Source: an uncultured Blautia sp. (GTDB lineage Bacteria; Bacillota; Clostridia; Lachnospirales; Lachnospiraceae). Taken from it: a stretch of 64,000 bases of DNA. The notes under the pieces were generated by a model. That model ran no database searches. It was not told the origin of the DNA and saw only the letters and a program-made list of their open reading frames with translations. The stretch is from assembly GCF_934372025.1 (NCBI RefSeq), contig NZ_CAKROJ010000005.1, positions 28,349 to 92,348 on the forward strand, read 5' to 3'. The translations under genes were made by a program, and so were the position numbers. Positions 1 to 8,686 of the stretch are shown piece by piece; the stretch's first letter is position 1, and every line of letters begins with the position of its first letter.

Positions 1-359
1 TCACAGGAGCATTTATCATCTGCTTTGCGATGCCACTTTTCAAGACCTTCCTTCAGTGTGTGTCCGCCTTTGTCCTGAGACGCATAATCAATAACCAGCG
101 TCGTCCCTCCCAGGATCGCCGCTCTGGTTCCTGTCTCAAAATCATCAGCTGTTACTGTCCCGGCTACTTCCAGATCAAAATGTGTATGCCCGTCTATAAA
201 TCCCGGAAAAAGTAGTTTTCCGCTTACATCGATCTCTTCTGCATTTTCTGCTGTAAGATTTTCACCGACCTGCAAGATCTTTTCATCTTCTATCAGGACA
301 TCCATTTTTTCTGATTTTTCACCCGTTACAACTGTTCCATTTTTCAATAAATACTTCAC
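1..359 (-). CDS. hyuA: Dihydropyrimidinase/hydantoinase family amidohydrolase, partial
   Basis: Cyclic amidohydrolase (D-hydantoinase/dihydropyrimidinase family) that opens hydantoin-like rings; only the N-terminal ~119 residues are inside the window and the 3' part lies beyond base 1. My translation of the minus strand shows the metal-binding HxH motif in PGFIDGHTHFDLEV followed by a GTTLVIDYAS stretch typical of hydantoinases. A GTG at 359 is preferred over the GTG at 368 because a GGGGGTG Shine-Dalgarno lies about 7 nt before it; homologs also begin MKYLLKNG. It diverges from a PAS/HTH regulator and has a well-formed promoter at 390-418. In anaerobic purine-degradation clusters hyuA accompanies ygeX, ygeY, ygeW, ssnA and xdhD, all found downstream here, so a role in purine ring-fragment hydrolysis is inferred. 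Confidence 0.85.
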   Translation of the reverse strand, partial: MKYLLKNGTVVTGEKSEKMDVLIEDEKILQVGENLTAENAEEIDVSGKLLFPGFIDGHTHFDLEVAGTVTADDFETGTRAAILGGTTLVIDYASQDKGGHTLKEGLEKWHRKADDKCSC

Positions 360-389
360 AGCTTTCACCCCCAAAATACCATTTTCTTA

Positions 390-418
390 AATATAACATT
401 CTTACAAAAACACATCAA
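390..418 (-). promoter_or_regulatory. Predicted sigma-A promoter of hyuA
   Basis: On the minus strand a TTGATG -35 (413-418) and a TATATT -10 (390-395) are separated by 17 bases, pointing at hyuA. It lies in the divergent gap shared with the PAS/HTH regulator gene, so that regulator could act here; no operator was proven. Confidence 0.65.
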
Positions 419-563
419 CTGTTATCTGCACATCCAAATGCATTTTTCACAATTTTTTTAAGGTCTGCTCAATTTTTCTTTGAAACAACTTTATCTCCTC
501 AAAAATATGTGTTATATTAGTAATTAACAGCAACATTACAAAACATATGAAGGAGGAATAACA

Positions 564-1211
564 ATGGGACGATTGACTGTATTAAAGCAGATTGCAAGAG
601 ATCTAGCTTCTCAATTTGGCCCTGACTGCGAAATCGTAATCCACGACCTCAAAACCAACGATCCAGAACATTCTATTGTCTATATCGAAAACGGTCATGT
701 TACCGGCAGAGGAATTGGTGATGGTCCTTCCAACGCAGTTTTTGATGTAATCCGTCATAATAATAAAAAGAAAGCGTATCCTGAAGACGAAATCAAGGAT
801 CACTCCGGCTATCTGATGAAAACTTCAGACGGCAAAATCCTGAAATGCAGCACTTCTTATATCCGCGACGATGACGGTACACTGCATTATGTATTCGGAA
901 TCAATTATGATATTACCAAACTGACTATGATCGAGAGTGCACTGCATGCGCTGGTCACCCCGGTCAACAAAGAAGACAAACCAAAAGAGATCACACACAG
1001 CGTCAACGATCTGCTCGACCATCTGATTGAAGAATCCGTAGCTCTGGTTGGAAAACCTGTAGCTCTGATGAACAAAGAAGATAAAGTAACCGCAATTCAG
1101 TTTCTGAATGATTCCGGTGCATTTCTGATCACCAAATCAGGTGACAAGGTAGCCAATTATTTTGGCATTTCCAAATATACACTTTACAGTTATATTGATG
1201 TTAACAAATAA
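564..1211 (+). CDS. YheO-like PAS domain / helix-turn-helix transcriptional regulator
   Basis: Predicted DNA-binding regulator of 215 residues. Residues ~1-115 resemble the YheO-like PAS domain (start MGRLTVLKQIARDL, FGPDCEIVIHDL, later FGINYDITKL), and residues ~140-215 resemble the HTH_22 DNA-binding domain (DLLDHLIEESV, then VANYFGISKYTLYSYI near the end). The best-known relative is DauR, which controls D-arginine use, so a small nitrogenous ligand is plausible. Start chosen by the GGAGG 9 nt before ATG 564. It is divergent from hyuA and upstream of the ygeXYW genes, so it is the obvious candidate regulator of the purine island; this is inference from position. Confidence 0.85.
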   Translation: MGRLTVLKQIARDLASQFGPDCEIVIHDLKTNDPEHSIVYIENGHVTGRGIGDGPSNAVFDVIRHNNKKKAYPEDEIKDHSGYLMKTSDGKILKCSTSYIRDDDGTLHYVFGINYDITKLTMIESALHALVTPVNKEDKPKEITHSVNDLLDHLIEESVALVGKPVALMNKEDKVTAIQFLNDSGAFLITKSGDKVANYFGISKYTLYSYIDVNK

Positions 1212-1215
1212 AAAG

Positions 1216-1259
1216 ATCCACAGAATACTCTCCCCATTTTCAAGGTGTATTCTGTGGAT
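1216..1259. terminator. Bidirectional terminator
   Basis: A perfect 12-bp stem (ATCCACAGAATA at 1216-1227 against 1248-1259) has T-rich DNA on both sides, and lies between the convergent regulator gene and the cytidylate-kinase-like gene. Confidence 0.8.
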
Positions 1260-1285
1260 TTTCTTTTGTCTCTTATTCTGTCGTT

Positions 1286-2287
1286 TTACTGACTCTTCTG
1301 ATTCAGAAGGCGTCGGATAACCTCGATCGTATCTTTGATACCATAGTTTGCACTGTTGATACAAAGGTCATAATTCTCCGGTTTGCCCCATTTCTCACCT
1401 GTATAAAATTCATAATATCTGCGATGCTGTTTATCCATTTTTTTCAGGAAGCGTACTGCCTGTTTCATATCCATGTTACGCACATCCATAACATGCTGTA
1501 CACGAACCTGGAACGGCGCACTGATAAAAATACTGATATGAGGAATATGGTTATTTTTCAGAATCGCATCTGCACAGCGTCCCATGATCAGGCAGTCCTC
1601 TTTTCTTGCAAGATCACAGATCAGATCACTCATATTAAAAAATACGGCATCCTGTTTTGCCAGACCGTGATATCTGTTCAGTTCTCTGAGTTTTGTTTTC
1701 AGACTCTCCGGAGCTTTTTTCCCATATTTATTAAAGTCTGTGAAATTTTCTTTATCCTGAACATCACCTTTTTCTGCTTCCAGACGTTTCAGAACCTGAT
1801 CAAATATCTCCACATCATAATAATTGATCCGAAGATTATCTGCCAGTTCAAATCCAATATCATTTCCGGCACTTCCCTGTGTACGGCTTATGCAGATTAC
1901 AAGGTGATCATTTTCGGACATTTTTTCACGTCTGGCAGCCAGATTCAGTGCCACACGCTCTGCATCCATAATATCTGTAGAGCCAAACATATTCGGAAGC
2001 TGCTCGATTTCTCTGAGAATATTGTCATATTCTGTCATCAAACGGCTTCTTTCTGCATCGTCTTTGATCGTACGTGCCATGTTACTGATCAATGCGAGCT
2101 CGCTTCTGAGCAGATGTCCGTCCGGTTTTGTATACATGAGCATACTCAGCGTACGAATTGTAGTATCTCTGTTTCCTGTAAAGGTACGTCCCAGGGAAGA
2201 ACCCAGAACACGATATACTTCTCCATCCAGATCATAGATTCGATTGGCAAGTTTTGTATAAATTTCACGATTTATATTTTCTGACAT
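1286..2287 (-). CDS. Cytidylate kinase-like family protein
   Basis: 333 residues. The C-terminal ~195 residues match the cytidylate kinase-like family (Cytidylate_kin2): a P-loop-like start ICISRTQGSAGNDIG near residue 131, an IMGRCADAIL segment, and a closing YDLCINSANYGIKDTIEVI stretch. The N-terminal ~125 residues are not a domain I recognise. The P-loop lacks the classical GK[ST], as is usual for this family, and its true substrate is unknown. It begins 12 bases after the NhaD-like antiporter gene stop codon and is probably cotranscribed with it. Confidence 0.8.
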   Translation of the reverse strand: MSENINREIYTKLANRIYDLDGEVYRVLGSSLGRTFTGNRDTTIRTLSMLMYTKPDGHLLRSELALISNMARTIKDDAERSRLMTEYDNILREIEQLPNMFGSTDIMDAERVALNLAARREKMSENDHLVICISRTQGSAGNDIGFELADNLRINYYDVEIFDQVLKRLEAEKGDVQDKENFTDFNKYGKKAPESLKTKLRELNRYHGLAKQDAVFFNMSDLICDLARKEDCLIMGRCADAILKNNHIPHISIFISAPFQVRVQHVMDVRNMDMKQAVRFLKKMDKQHRRYYEFYTGEKWGKPENYDLCINSANYGIKDTIEVIRRLLNQKSQ

Positions 2288-2299
2288 AGCTCTCCCTCC

Positions 2300-3739
2300 T
2301 TACATAAAGAACACAAGTGTATCCAGTATAAATACCGGAACAAGGAACACCAGTGACCATACTATGTATCCGAAGAAAGACGGCATATTGACACCGTTTT
2401 CGTCAGAAATAGATTTTACCATAAAGTTCGGAGCATTTCCGATATAGGTATTCGCTCCCATAAATACCGCACCACATGAGATTGCAGTCAGAAGTCTGAC
2501 CGGGACATCACCAAGAGATGTCGCGATTCCGTTCATAAATCCAAGGGTACAGGCTGTTGTCAGGAATACCAGATACGTTGGTGTATTATCCAGGAAACTT
2601 GACAGTGCACCGGTTGCCCAGAACATCTGAACCGGTGTATAAAGTCCCAGGTTCGGTCCGACTGCTTTAAGAAGCATCAGAGCCGGCTGCATGGTAATAA
2701 AAATACCGATAAACAATACAGCAACCTCTTTGATCGCACCCCAGGTAAAATGGTTTCTTCTTCGAACGCTTTTATCTGTCGTTTTGAATGACAGAAATGC
2801 AGCTGCAAGAATCATAACTACTTCGATCAGTGCAGGAAATGTCAGTGTCACTTCTCCGAAAATACGGATTCCCATTACTTCTCCTGCTGCATTCTGGAAT
2901 GCAGAAAGCCCCGGAAGTACACCACTTAAGATAACAGCTGCAACGATCATAATAAGGAAAATAATATTGTGAAGTCCATCAATATGGAATTCTGTACCAG
3001 GTTTGCTGATATCTGGTTTACGTCCCTCTGCAATGTCTTTTCGATATGCACGCTTATCAACATGATAAAACACAAACAGCATGATCACCATATTGAAGAT
3101 CAGGACCGGCAGCAGATGCAGACTCCAGAAAAACGGTACTCCACGCATAAATCCCATGAGAAGCGGCGGGTCACCGATCGGTGTCAGGCATCCACCCATA
3201 TTGGATACCAGAAAGATAAAGAACACCATAATATGGCTCTTTCTTCTTCTCCAGGAATTCATTTTGATCACCGGACGGACCATAAGCATACTTGCACCAG
3301 TTGTTCCGATACAGCTGGACAAGAGTGTTCCGAATGCGAGCAGGCATACATTTACACGAGGAGATCCTGCAAAATCTCCTTCCATCGTAATGTTACCTGA
3401 AACACAAAAAAGTCCGAAAAGAAGAACTATAAAAGTAAGGTAATCATTTATGACACATTCAAGAACTGTTTCCGTCGCTTTACCTGCACCATAAACAACT
3501 GCAAATGGAATTACCATCAGCAGAATCCACATAGCCACTACATGCGGCTGATGGGATTCCCACCATTCTGCTTTGATCAATGGCATCACTGCAATGCAGA
3601 GCAGCAGCCCTGCAAAAGGAATGCAAAGCCATATCGGCACCTGAGCGGTTGCTGCTTCACTGCCGGCAGCCCATACACCTGTCGGACACATAAGAAGCAC
3701 AGTCAGAAGCATTCCAAAAAATGTTACTGTTTTTTTCAA
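2300..3739 (-). CDS. NhaD/CitM-like sodium:proton antiporter
   Basis: Polytopic inner-membrane transporter of the ion transporter superfamily (NhaD/ArsB/citrate-type), predicted to exchange Na+ for H+. About 479 residues with roughly 12 hydrophobic spans; a conserved segment SNMGGCLTPIGDPPLLMGF near the middle and MGANTYIGNAPNFMVK near the end are typical of the family. I favour the TTG at 3739, because GGGGGTG sits 6 nt before it and it directly starts a signal-like MKKTVTFF; GTG at 3754 is the in-frame alternative. First gene of a two-gene unit with the cytidylate-kinase-like gene. Confidence 0.85.
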   Translation of the reverse strand: MKKTVTFFGMLLTVLLMCPTGVWAAGSEAATAQVPIWLCIPFAGLLLCIAVMPLIKAEWWESHQPHVVAMWILLMVIPFAVVYGAGKATETVLECVINDYLTFIVLLFGLFCVSGNITMEGDFAGSPRVNVCLLAFGTLLSSCIGTTGASMLMVRPVIKMNSWRRRKSHIMVFFIFLVSNMGGCLTPIGDPPLLMGFMRGVPFFWSLHLLPVLIFNMVIMLFVFYHVDKRAYRKDIAEGRKPDISKPGTEFHIDGLHNIIFLIMIVAAVILSGVLPGLSAFQNAAGEVMGIRIFGEVTLTFPALIEVVMILAAAFLSFKTTDKSVRRRNHFTWGAIKEVAVLFIGIFITMQPALMLLKAVGPNLGLYTPVQMFWATGALSSFLDNTPTYLVFLTTACTLGFMNGIATSLGDVPVRLLTAISCGAVFMGANTYIGNAPNFMVKSISDENGVNMPSFFGYIVWSLVFLVPVFILDTLVFFM

Positions 3740-3775
3740 AGATGTCACCCCCACGTTAAATTATAATTCGTGAGG

Positions 3776-3803
3776 ATTATAACATACCTGTCATAAATTA
3801 CAA
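3776..3803 (-). promoter_or_regulatory. Predicted promoter of the NhaD-like gene
   Basis: Minus-strand TTGTAA (3798-3803), 16-base spacer, TATAAT (3776-3781), about 37 bases upstream of the TTG start. Confidence 0.55.
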
Positions 3804-3939
3804 TTGCACATTTGCTTAACAAATCCTGTATTATTACTATTCTATTTGTGCATCTTTTCCATATATTGTATTTTTATCAGTACATTACTATACTTCTTTA
3901 AGGTATTTTTGTGTTGAATTGTGCATTTTTAATGTAAAT

Positions 3940-4806
3940 TTAATAATCACTGCTGGAGCCGGAAAAACTCTCGCCACCGCTTGAAAAGCTTCCCGAATCA
4001 TTGTCGTCATTTTTCGGCTTTGCCGTCTGGCTGACTGTTTCATAAAGAAAAACATCATATTTTTCGCTCAGCTCCAGTCCGCCCTCAGCAGTATACTGAT
4101 TTGCATTTGTCTGCTGTACCCGCGTTTTCATTTTATGCACCTGATACCACGTCATAATTCCGGTTGGTATGATCATGATCACAAATGCCATAAGCAGATC
4201 CGTAAAAAAGCGTGACAATGCCGAGCCTTCCTCAATATCCATAAGGCGGATTTTTTTGCCTTCTGCAAGACGTTCAAGACCTGCATTCAGATCACTGACC
4301 AGAGACTGATAACCACCAAACGGATCATCTGCTTTCAGATAAGTCTTACACTTATCCAGCATCTCTTCCTGAATCTTTGTAGAAAAATCATCCTGTGTCT
4401 CTCCGCGGAATACGATCGTGATATTTCTTGCATCCGGCTGATGAAGGATACACATTCCCTCGTGCGTATCTCCATAACCAATCTCATTGTCCTGCATAAA
4501 TTCTGCCGCATACTGCCGGTTATCTTCTGATTCGCCTATGTCCGGCGAGATCAGAAGGACCGCATCATAGCCATATGTATCATATATATCAGCAAACTCA
4601 CTGTTAAGTTCTGCTGCCTCATCATCACTTAAAAGTCCATAATCATCAAATACCCAGGAGATCTCATCACTGTCTTCCGCAGTTTCCGATGCATTTGCAG
4701 TATTTTCAGTATTAGTATCATCCGATGCATATACCGCACCGGGAGCACCTGCTCCAAGACCAAATATCAGCAGTGTTCCACATAAGATAAGTTTTATTTT
4801 TTTCAA
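3940..4806 (-). CDS. TPM domain-containing membrane protein (YgcG-like)
   Basis: 288 residues. An N-terminal signal peptide (MKKIKLILCGTLLIFGLGAG...) is followed by an acidic linker and a TPM domain at ~50-165 (VFDDYGLLSDDEAAELNSEF). One transmembrane helix lies at ~205-225 (LLMAFVIMIIPTGIMTWY), with a short cytoplasmic part ending in a Gly/Ser tail (GSFSSGGESFSGSSSDY). Such tails and topology are common in YgcG-type proteins. The ATG abuts the stop of the zinc-ribbon gene, so the two are probably translated together. The molecular role of TPM domains in such proteins is not settled (acid phosphatase and membrane-protein quality-control roles have been proposed). Confidence 0.8.
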   Translation of the reverse strand: MKKIKLILCGTLLIFGLGAGAPGAVYASDDTNTENTANASETAEDSDEISWVFDDYGLLSDDEAAELNSEFADIYDTYGYDAVLLISPDIGESEDNRQYAAEFMQDNEIGYGDTHEGMCILHQPDARNITIVFRGETQDDFSTKIQEEMLDKCKTYLKADDPFGGYQSLVSDLNAGLERLAEGKKIRLMDIEEGSALSRFFTDLLMAFVIMIIPTGIMTWYQVHKMKTRVQQTNANQYTAEGGLELSEKYDVFLYETVSQTAKPKNDDNDSGSFSSGGESFSGSSSDY

Positions 4807-5904
4807 TCAGATCACCCCCGTAAACCGCAGAATCGTTATGATCGCCGCCATAATAACAGTTAACGGGATATGATGTCTGAACCAGTATTTCACTGCCAGG
4901 TCTTTTCCGATCGGAAGATCACCGATCAGATGCCCGGTCTGCCCGTTCATTGCAAATGTGTAGGTTTTGCCATTCCATTTTGTATTCAGAAACCATACTG
5001 GAAACAGACCATATTTAACCTGTCCCTTATTTGTCACTGTGATCTTTTCTTTTTTCGGAACAACTGTCGCATAGCCTCTGACGCTTTCCTCAAAACTGTC
5101 CCTGACACTTCGCTCCATACGTTCATATACGCGCCCTGTCAGATCATCCGGTTCCTGGTCGTATTTGTCAGCCAGGTATCCGGAAAGGTATGAAAGGTTA
5201 AAATCAGTCAGATCTGCATAATCATATGGCTCGATTGCCTCCATCATCGTATCATCGATTGTTTTGGAACCATCTACCGGAATTTTCTTGAATTTCATTT
5301 TACCGGCACGGGCAACATGATAGAAGCTGGTTGCCGTATATGTATAATCATCGTCTTCCCATACTCTGGTTTTTGTTGCTTCATATGTAAATCTTCCCGC
5401 TGTATCAAGATCAAACAGCCAGAATGGTACATATACTGCCTTGATCTCTTCCAGATGATTTTCATCTTTAAACACCTTGGGAAGAAGTGGTTTGCCATTA
5501 TAATGATCCTTCAGAGCTTTTATTGCTTCTTTTTTGGATTTCATAAATGGAATAATATAATCCGGACGATAAGAATCCTTAAACTGATCCGGCATGATCA
5601 TCGGATTATCACAATACGGACACACCGTTGCACCGGTTGTCTTTTCAGCCAGGATTTCCGCCCCGCAGGATGGGCAACTCCACACTGCCATATTTGATTT
5701 TTCATCCGACTGCCATTGCTCCGGCTCAAAGCCTTCCCAGTGTTCTCCTGAAGCTTCTTTAACAGTATCCTGCTGCTCTGCCAGTTTATCCAGCTCATCC
5801 AGCGAATACTCATTTCCACAGTACTCACATTTCATTTTCTGAGATTTGCTGTCAAATGCAAGTCCTGCAGAACAATTCGGACATTTATAATTCAAAGTGT
5901 CCAA
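4807..5904 (-). CDS. Zinc-ribbon membrane-anchored protein
   Basis: 365 residues. Two treble-clef/zinc-ribbon modules lie in the first ~105 residues: CPNCSAGL...CEYCGNEY and CPSCGAEI...CPYCDNPM. A globular middle (EIKAVYVPFWLFDLDTAG) and a C-terminal hydrophobic anchor follow (HIPLTVIMAAIITILRF). It fits the 'TFIIB-type zinc ribbon-containing protein' group of Firmicutes, of unknown function. It lies between the SPFH gene (gap 17) and the TPM gene (directly abutting). Several of these encoded proteins carry zinc ribbons, suggesting a membrane-associated complex. Confidence 0.8.
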   Translation of the reverse strand: MDTLNYKCPNCSAGLAFDSKSQKMKCEYCGNEYSLDELDKLAEQQDTVKEASGEHWEGFEPEQWQSDEKSNMAVWSCPSCGAEILAEKTTGATVCPYCDNPMIMPDQFKDSYRPDYIIPFMKSKKEAIKALKDHYNGKPLLPKVFKDENHLEEIKAVYVPFWLFDLDTAGRFTYEATKTRVWEDDDYTYTATSFYHVARAGKMKFKKIPVDGSKTIDDTMMEAIEPYDYADLTDFNLSYLSGYLADKYDQEPDDLTGRVYERMERSVRDSFEESVRGYATVVPKKEKITVTNKGQVKYGLFPVWFLNTKWNGKTYTFAMNGQTGHLIGDLPIGKDLAVKYWFRHHIPLTVIMAAIITILRFTGVI

Positions 5905-5921
5905 CCGCTCACCTCCTCAGC

Positions 5922-7157
5922 TTATGGTCTTGGTCTTCCACATTCCGAGCAGAATTTACCGTTATTGACTGCACCACAGCTGCAGGTCCACGGTCCGGCA
6001 GGACGTGGCTGTCCGCATTCTGAACAGAACTTGCCTGTATTCACTGTGCCGCAGCTGCAGGTCCATCCATTTTGCTGAGGCTGCTGTGCCTGTGGCTGCT
6101 GATACTGTTGTTGCTGAGACTGCTGATACTGCTGCATCTGAGGCTGCTGCTGTCCCATCGCAAACAGATTCTGCGCATTGATGCCGCCTGCATTCGCCGC
6201 CATATTCATTCCCGCAAAAGCCATTGCCGGTCCTGCATTCTGATTGGAGGCTGCTGCCTGCATTGCGCTTGCCTGTGCACCTACCATATGTGCTGCTGCC
6301 ATGGTCGGATTTCGGAAAGCAGCATTTCTCTGCAGTTCTTTGATCATTGCTTCGTCTTCTTCAGATGCTTTTACACTGGACACACCAAGAGAAACAATAC
6401 GGATTCCTCTTAAATTATTCCATTTTTCAGAAAGAACCTGATTCAGTGCGTCAGAAAGCTCCTGTGTATGTCCCGGAAGTGCACTGTAACGAATTCCCTG
6501 CTCAGAGATTCTGGCAAATGCCGGCTGCAGAGCAGTCATGAGTTCACTTTTCAACTGACCGTCAATTTCTTCTCTTTCATAATCCTGTTCTACATTTCCA
6601 CACACATTTGTATAGAAGAGAATCGGATTCGCAATACGATAACTATATTCTCCAAAGCACCGGATTGAAATGTCAATATCCAGTCCAATGTTGAAATCCA
6701 CAACACGGAACGGTACAGGATTCGGAGTTCCATATTTGTTTCCTACAAGCTCTTTTGTGTTGACAAAATAAACTCTCTGATCCTTTGGTGCTTCACCGCC
6801 AAAACTGAATCTCTTGCCAACCTGCTCGAATACATTTCTTATACCTTCCCCGAGGTCACCACAGAAAACAGATGGTTCTGTAGAGGTATCATAAACATAT
6901 TCTCCCGGTTCCGCACAGACATCCACAACCTTCCCCTGTTCCACGATCAGCATACACTGACCGTCATTGACAGCGATCACAGAACCATTTGAAATGATAT
7001 TGTCTGATCCGTGTCTGTTTGAAGATCTTCCGGAAACCTTTTTATGTGCTTTTGTTACCAGCACATCCGCCGGCATAGACTCACAGTAGAAATATTCTTT
7101 CCACTGGTCTGCCATTACCCCACCTGCTGCTCCTAATGCCGCTTTGATAAGTCCCAT
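5922..7157 (-). CDS. SPFH domain protein with two C-terminal zinc ribbons
   Basis: 411 residues. The SPFH/virion-core-like domain covers ~25-290 (YFVNTKELVGNKYGTPNPVP, then LSEKWNNLRGIRIVSLGVSS). A low-complexity Gln-rich linker follows (~330-365, QQQ repeats), then two near-identical zinc ribbons (WTCSCGTVNTGKFCSECGQP and WTCSCGAVNNGKFCSECGRP). SPFH proteins form membrane-linked oligomeric cages. Upstream of the zinc-ribbon and TPM genes in one transcription direction, 50 bases after the DUF1015 gene. Confidence 0.85.
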   Translation of the reverse strand: MGLIKAALGAAGGVMADQWKEYFYCESMPADVLVTKAHKKVSGRSSNRHGSDNIISNGSVIAVNDGQCMLIVEQGKVVDVCAEPGEYVYDTSTEPSVFCGDLGEGIRNVFEQVGKRFSFGGEAPKDQRVYFVNTKELVGNKYGTPNPVPFRVVDFNIGLDIDISIRCFGEYSYRIANPILFYTNVCGNVEQDYEREEIDGQLKSELMTALQPAFARISEQGIRYSALPGHTQELSDALNQVLSEKWNNLRGIRIVSLGVSSVKASEEDEAMIKELQRNAAFRNPTMAAAHMVGAQASAMQAAASNQNAGPAMAFAGMNMAANAGGINAQNLFAMGQQQPQMQQYQQSQQQQYQQPQAQQPQQNGWTCSCGTVNTGKFCSECGQPRPAGPWTCSCGAVNNGKFCSECGRPRP

Positions 7158-7207
7158 ATATACTTCCTCCTTTTCTGAACTGTTTTGTGTCAGAGTTTCT
7201 TTATTTC

Positions 7208-8452
7208 TTATGAAAGCTTATGTATAAACAGACCGCTTCGAAGTTTTGGTTCAAACCATGTGGATTTCGGCGGCATCAGTTTACTTTCATCTGCAATCTG
7301 CATCAGATCTTCCATTGATGTCGGAAACATGGCAAACGCAATTCCACCAGTGGAATCAGCAATCTGTGCAAGTTCCCCAAGCTTATGACTGCCTCCCACA
7401 AACCGGATTCTCTGATCGGTACGCGGATTACCGATACCAAGAATCGGGGCAAGGACTTTTTCCTGAAGGATTGATACATCCAGCTGCCCTACAACATCTT
7501 TTTTCGCATAAATATCTTCCCATGCTCTCAAATGATACCAGTTTCCGCCCACATACATTCCCATGCAGTGCTTCTCTACCGGTTTGCATGGAAATCCCGG
7601 CATGATCATCAATTCGAAATTGAATTTCAGACTTGCTATAAATGCATGTTCATCCATTCCATTAAGGTCACGCACAACTCTGTTATACGCCAGGATCTTC
7701 AGCTGGTCATACGGGAATACAACTGACAGAAAATAATTAAACTCTTCTGTCCCATCATAATCCGGATGCTCCGCACGACGTTTCAGCCCTACTTTTACTG
7801 CGGATGCGGCACGATGATGTCCGTCTGCAATATAGATAGACGGAATCTCTTCAAACTGTTCTCTGATGGTATTTTTTTCTTCTTCACCATCGATCACCCA
7901 CACACGGTGTACAACCCCATCATCTGCAGTAAAATCATATACTGCTTCATGAGATGCCTTCCACTGTTCCATCAGATCAAGCAGTTCCTGCGGGTATCTG
8001 CATGCCAGATAGATCGGACCGGTATTTGCATCACACACGTCCACGTGACGGATACGATCCTGCTCTTTATCCTCTCTGGTCAGTTCATGTTTCTTTACAA
8101 CACCATTCACATAATCATCAATCGAACAGCAGCCTGCCAGACCGGTCTGTGTTTTGCCCTTACGTGTAAGTTCATAAATATAGTAACATGGTGCTTCATC
8201 CTGTTTCATCACACCATTCTCTTCCATAGCAAGAAGATTCTGTCTTGCACGTTCATATACCTTCGGATCATAGAGATCTGTATCTGCCGGAAGATCCATT
8301 TCAGCACGGTCTACGTGAAGGAAAGAATCCGGATTCCGGTCTCCGATTGCTTTTGCTTCCATGCGATCCACCACATCATATGGAAGTGCCGCTACAGCTG
8401 CTGCCTTTTCCGGAACAGGACGTAATGCACGAAATGCTTTAAAAATAGCCAT
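7208..8452 (-). CDS. DUF1015 family protein
   Basis: 414 residues matching the DUF1015 family: start MAIFKAFRALRPVPEKAAAV, VAALPYDVVDRMEA, and the central IPSIYIADGHHRAASAVKVG. The family is widespread in anaerobes and often lies by amino-acid genes, but has no proven reaction. It diverges from ygeX across a 234-base gap. No clear terminator separates it from the SPFH gene, so all four minus-strand genes may be one operon. Confidence 0.85.
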   Translation of the reverse strand: MAIFKAFRALRPVPEKAAAVAALPYDVVDRMEAKAIGDRNPDSFLHVDRAEMDLPADTDLYDPKVYERARQNLLAMEENGVMKQDEAPCYYIYELTRKGKTQTGLAGCCSIDDYVNGVVKKHELTREDKEQDRIRHVDVCDANTGPIYLACRYPQELLDLMEQWKASHEAVYDFTADDGVVHRVWVIDGEEEKNTIREQFEEIPSIYIADGHHRAASAVKVGLKRRAEHPDYDGTEEFNYFLSVVFPYDQLKILAYNRVVRDLNGMDEHAFIASLKFNFELMIMPGFPCKPVEKHCMGMYVGGNWYHLRAWEDIYAKKDVVGQLDVSILQEKVLAPILGIGNPRTDQRIRFVGGSHKLGELAQIADSTGGIAFAMFPTSMEDLMQIADESKLMPPKSTWFEPKLRSGLFIHKLS

Positions 8453-8597
8453 ATTTCTTGTCTCCTTTTCAGTCTCATCAAATGCGTAAATAAGTATCTA
8501 TATTTTATCACAGGCACCCCCTGTTTTCAACAAATGCCACTTTTTTTCTATATCGCTGATTTTTTTTGTAAATACCTAAAAATTTTTGTATTCCCTA

Positions 8598-8627
8598 TTG
8601 CAAATCCCTGCATTTATATGATATGAT
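8598..8627 (+). promoter_or_regulatory. Predicted promoter of ygeX
   Basis: TTGCAA (8598-8603), 18-base spacer, TATGAT (8622-8627), about 60 bases before the ygeX start. The preceding AT-rich stretch (8530-8590) would suit an UP element. Confidence 0.65.
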
Positions 8628-8686
8628 AGTTGTACAGAAAAAAGAAAAATATGAATTCAAAAGTTTTTTTAAGGAGGTTTTTTCTC

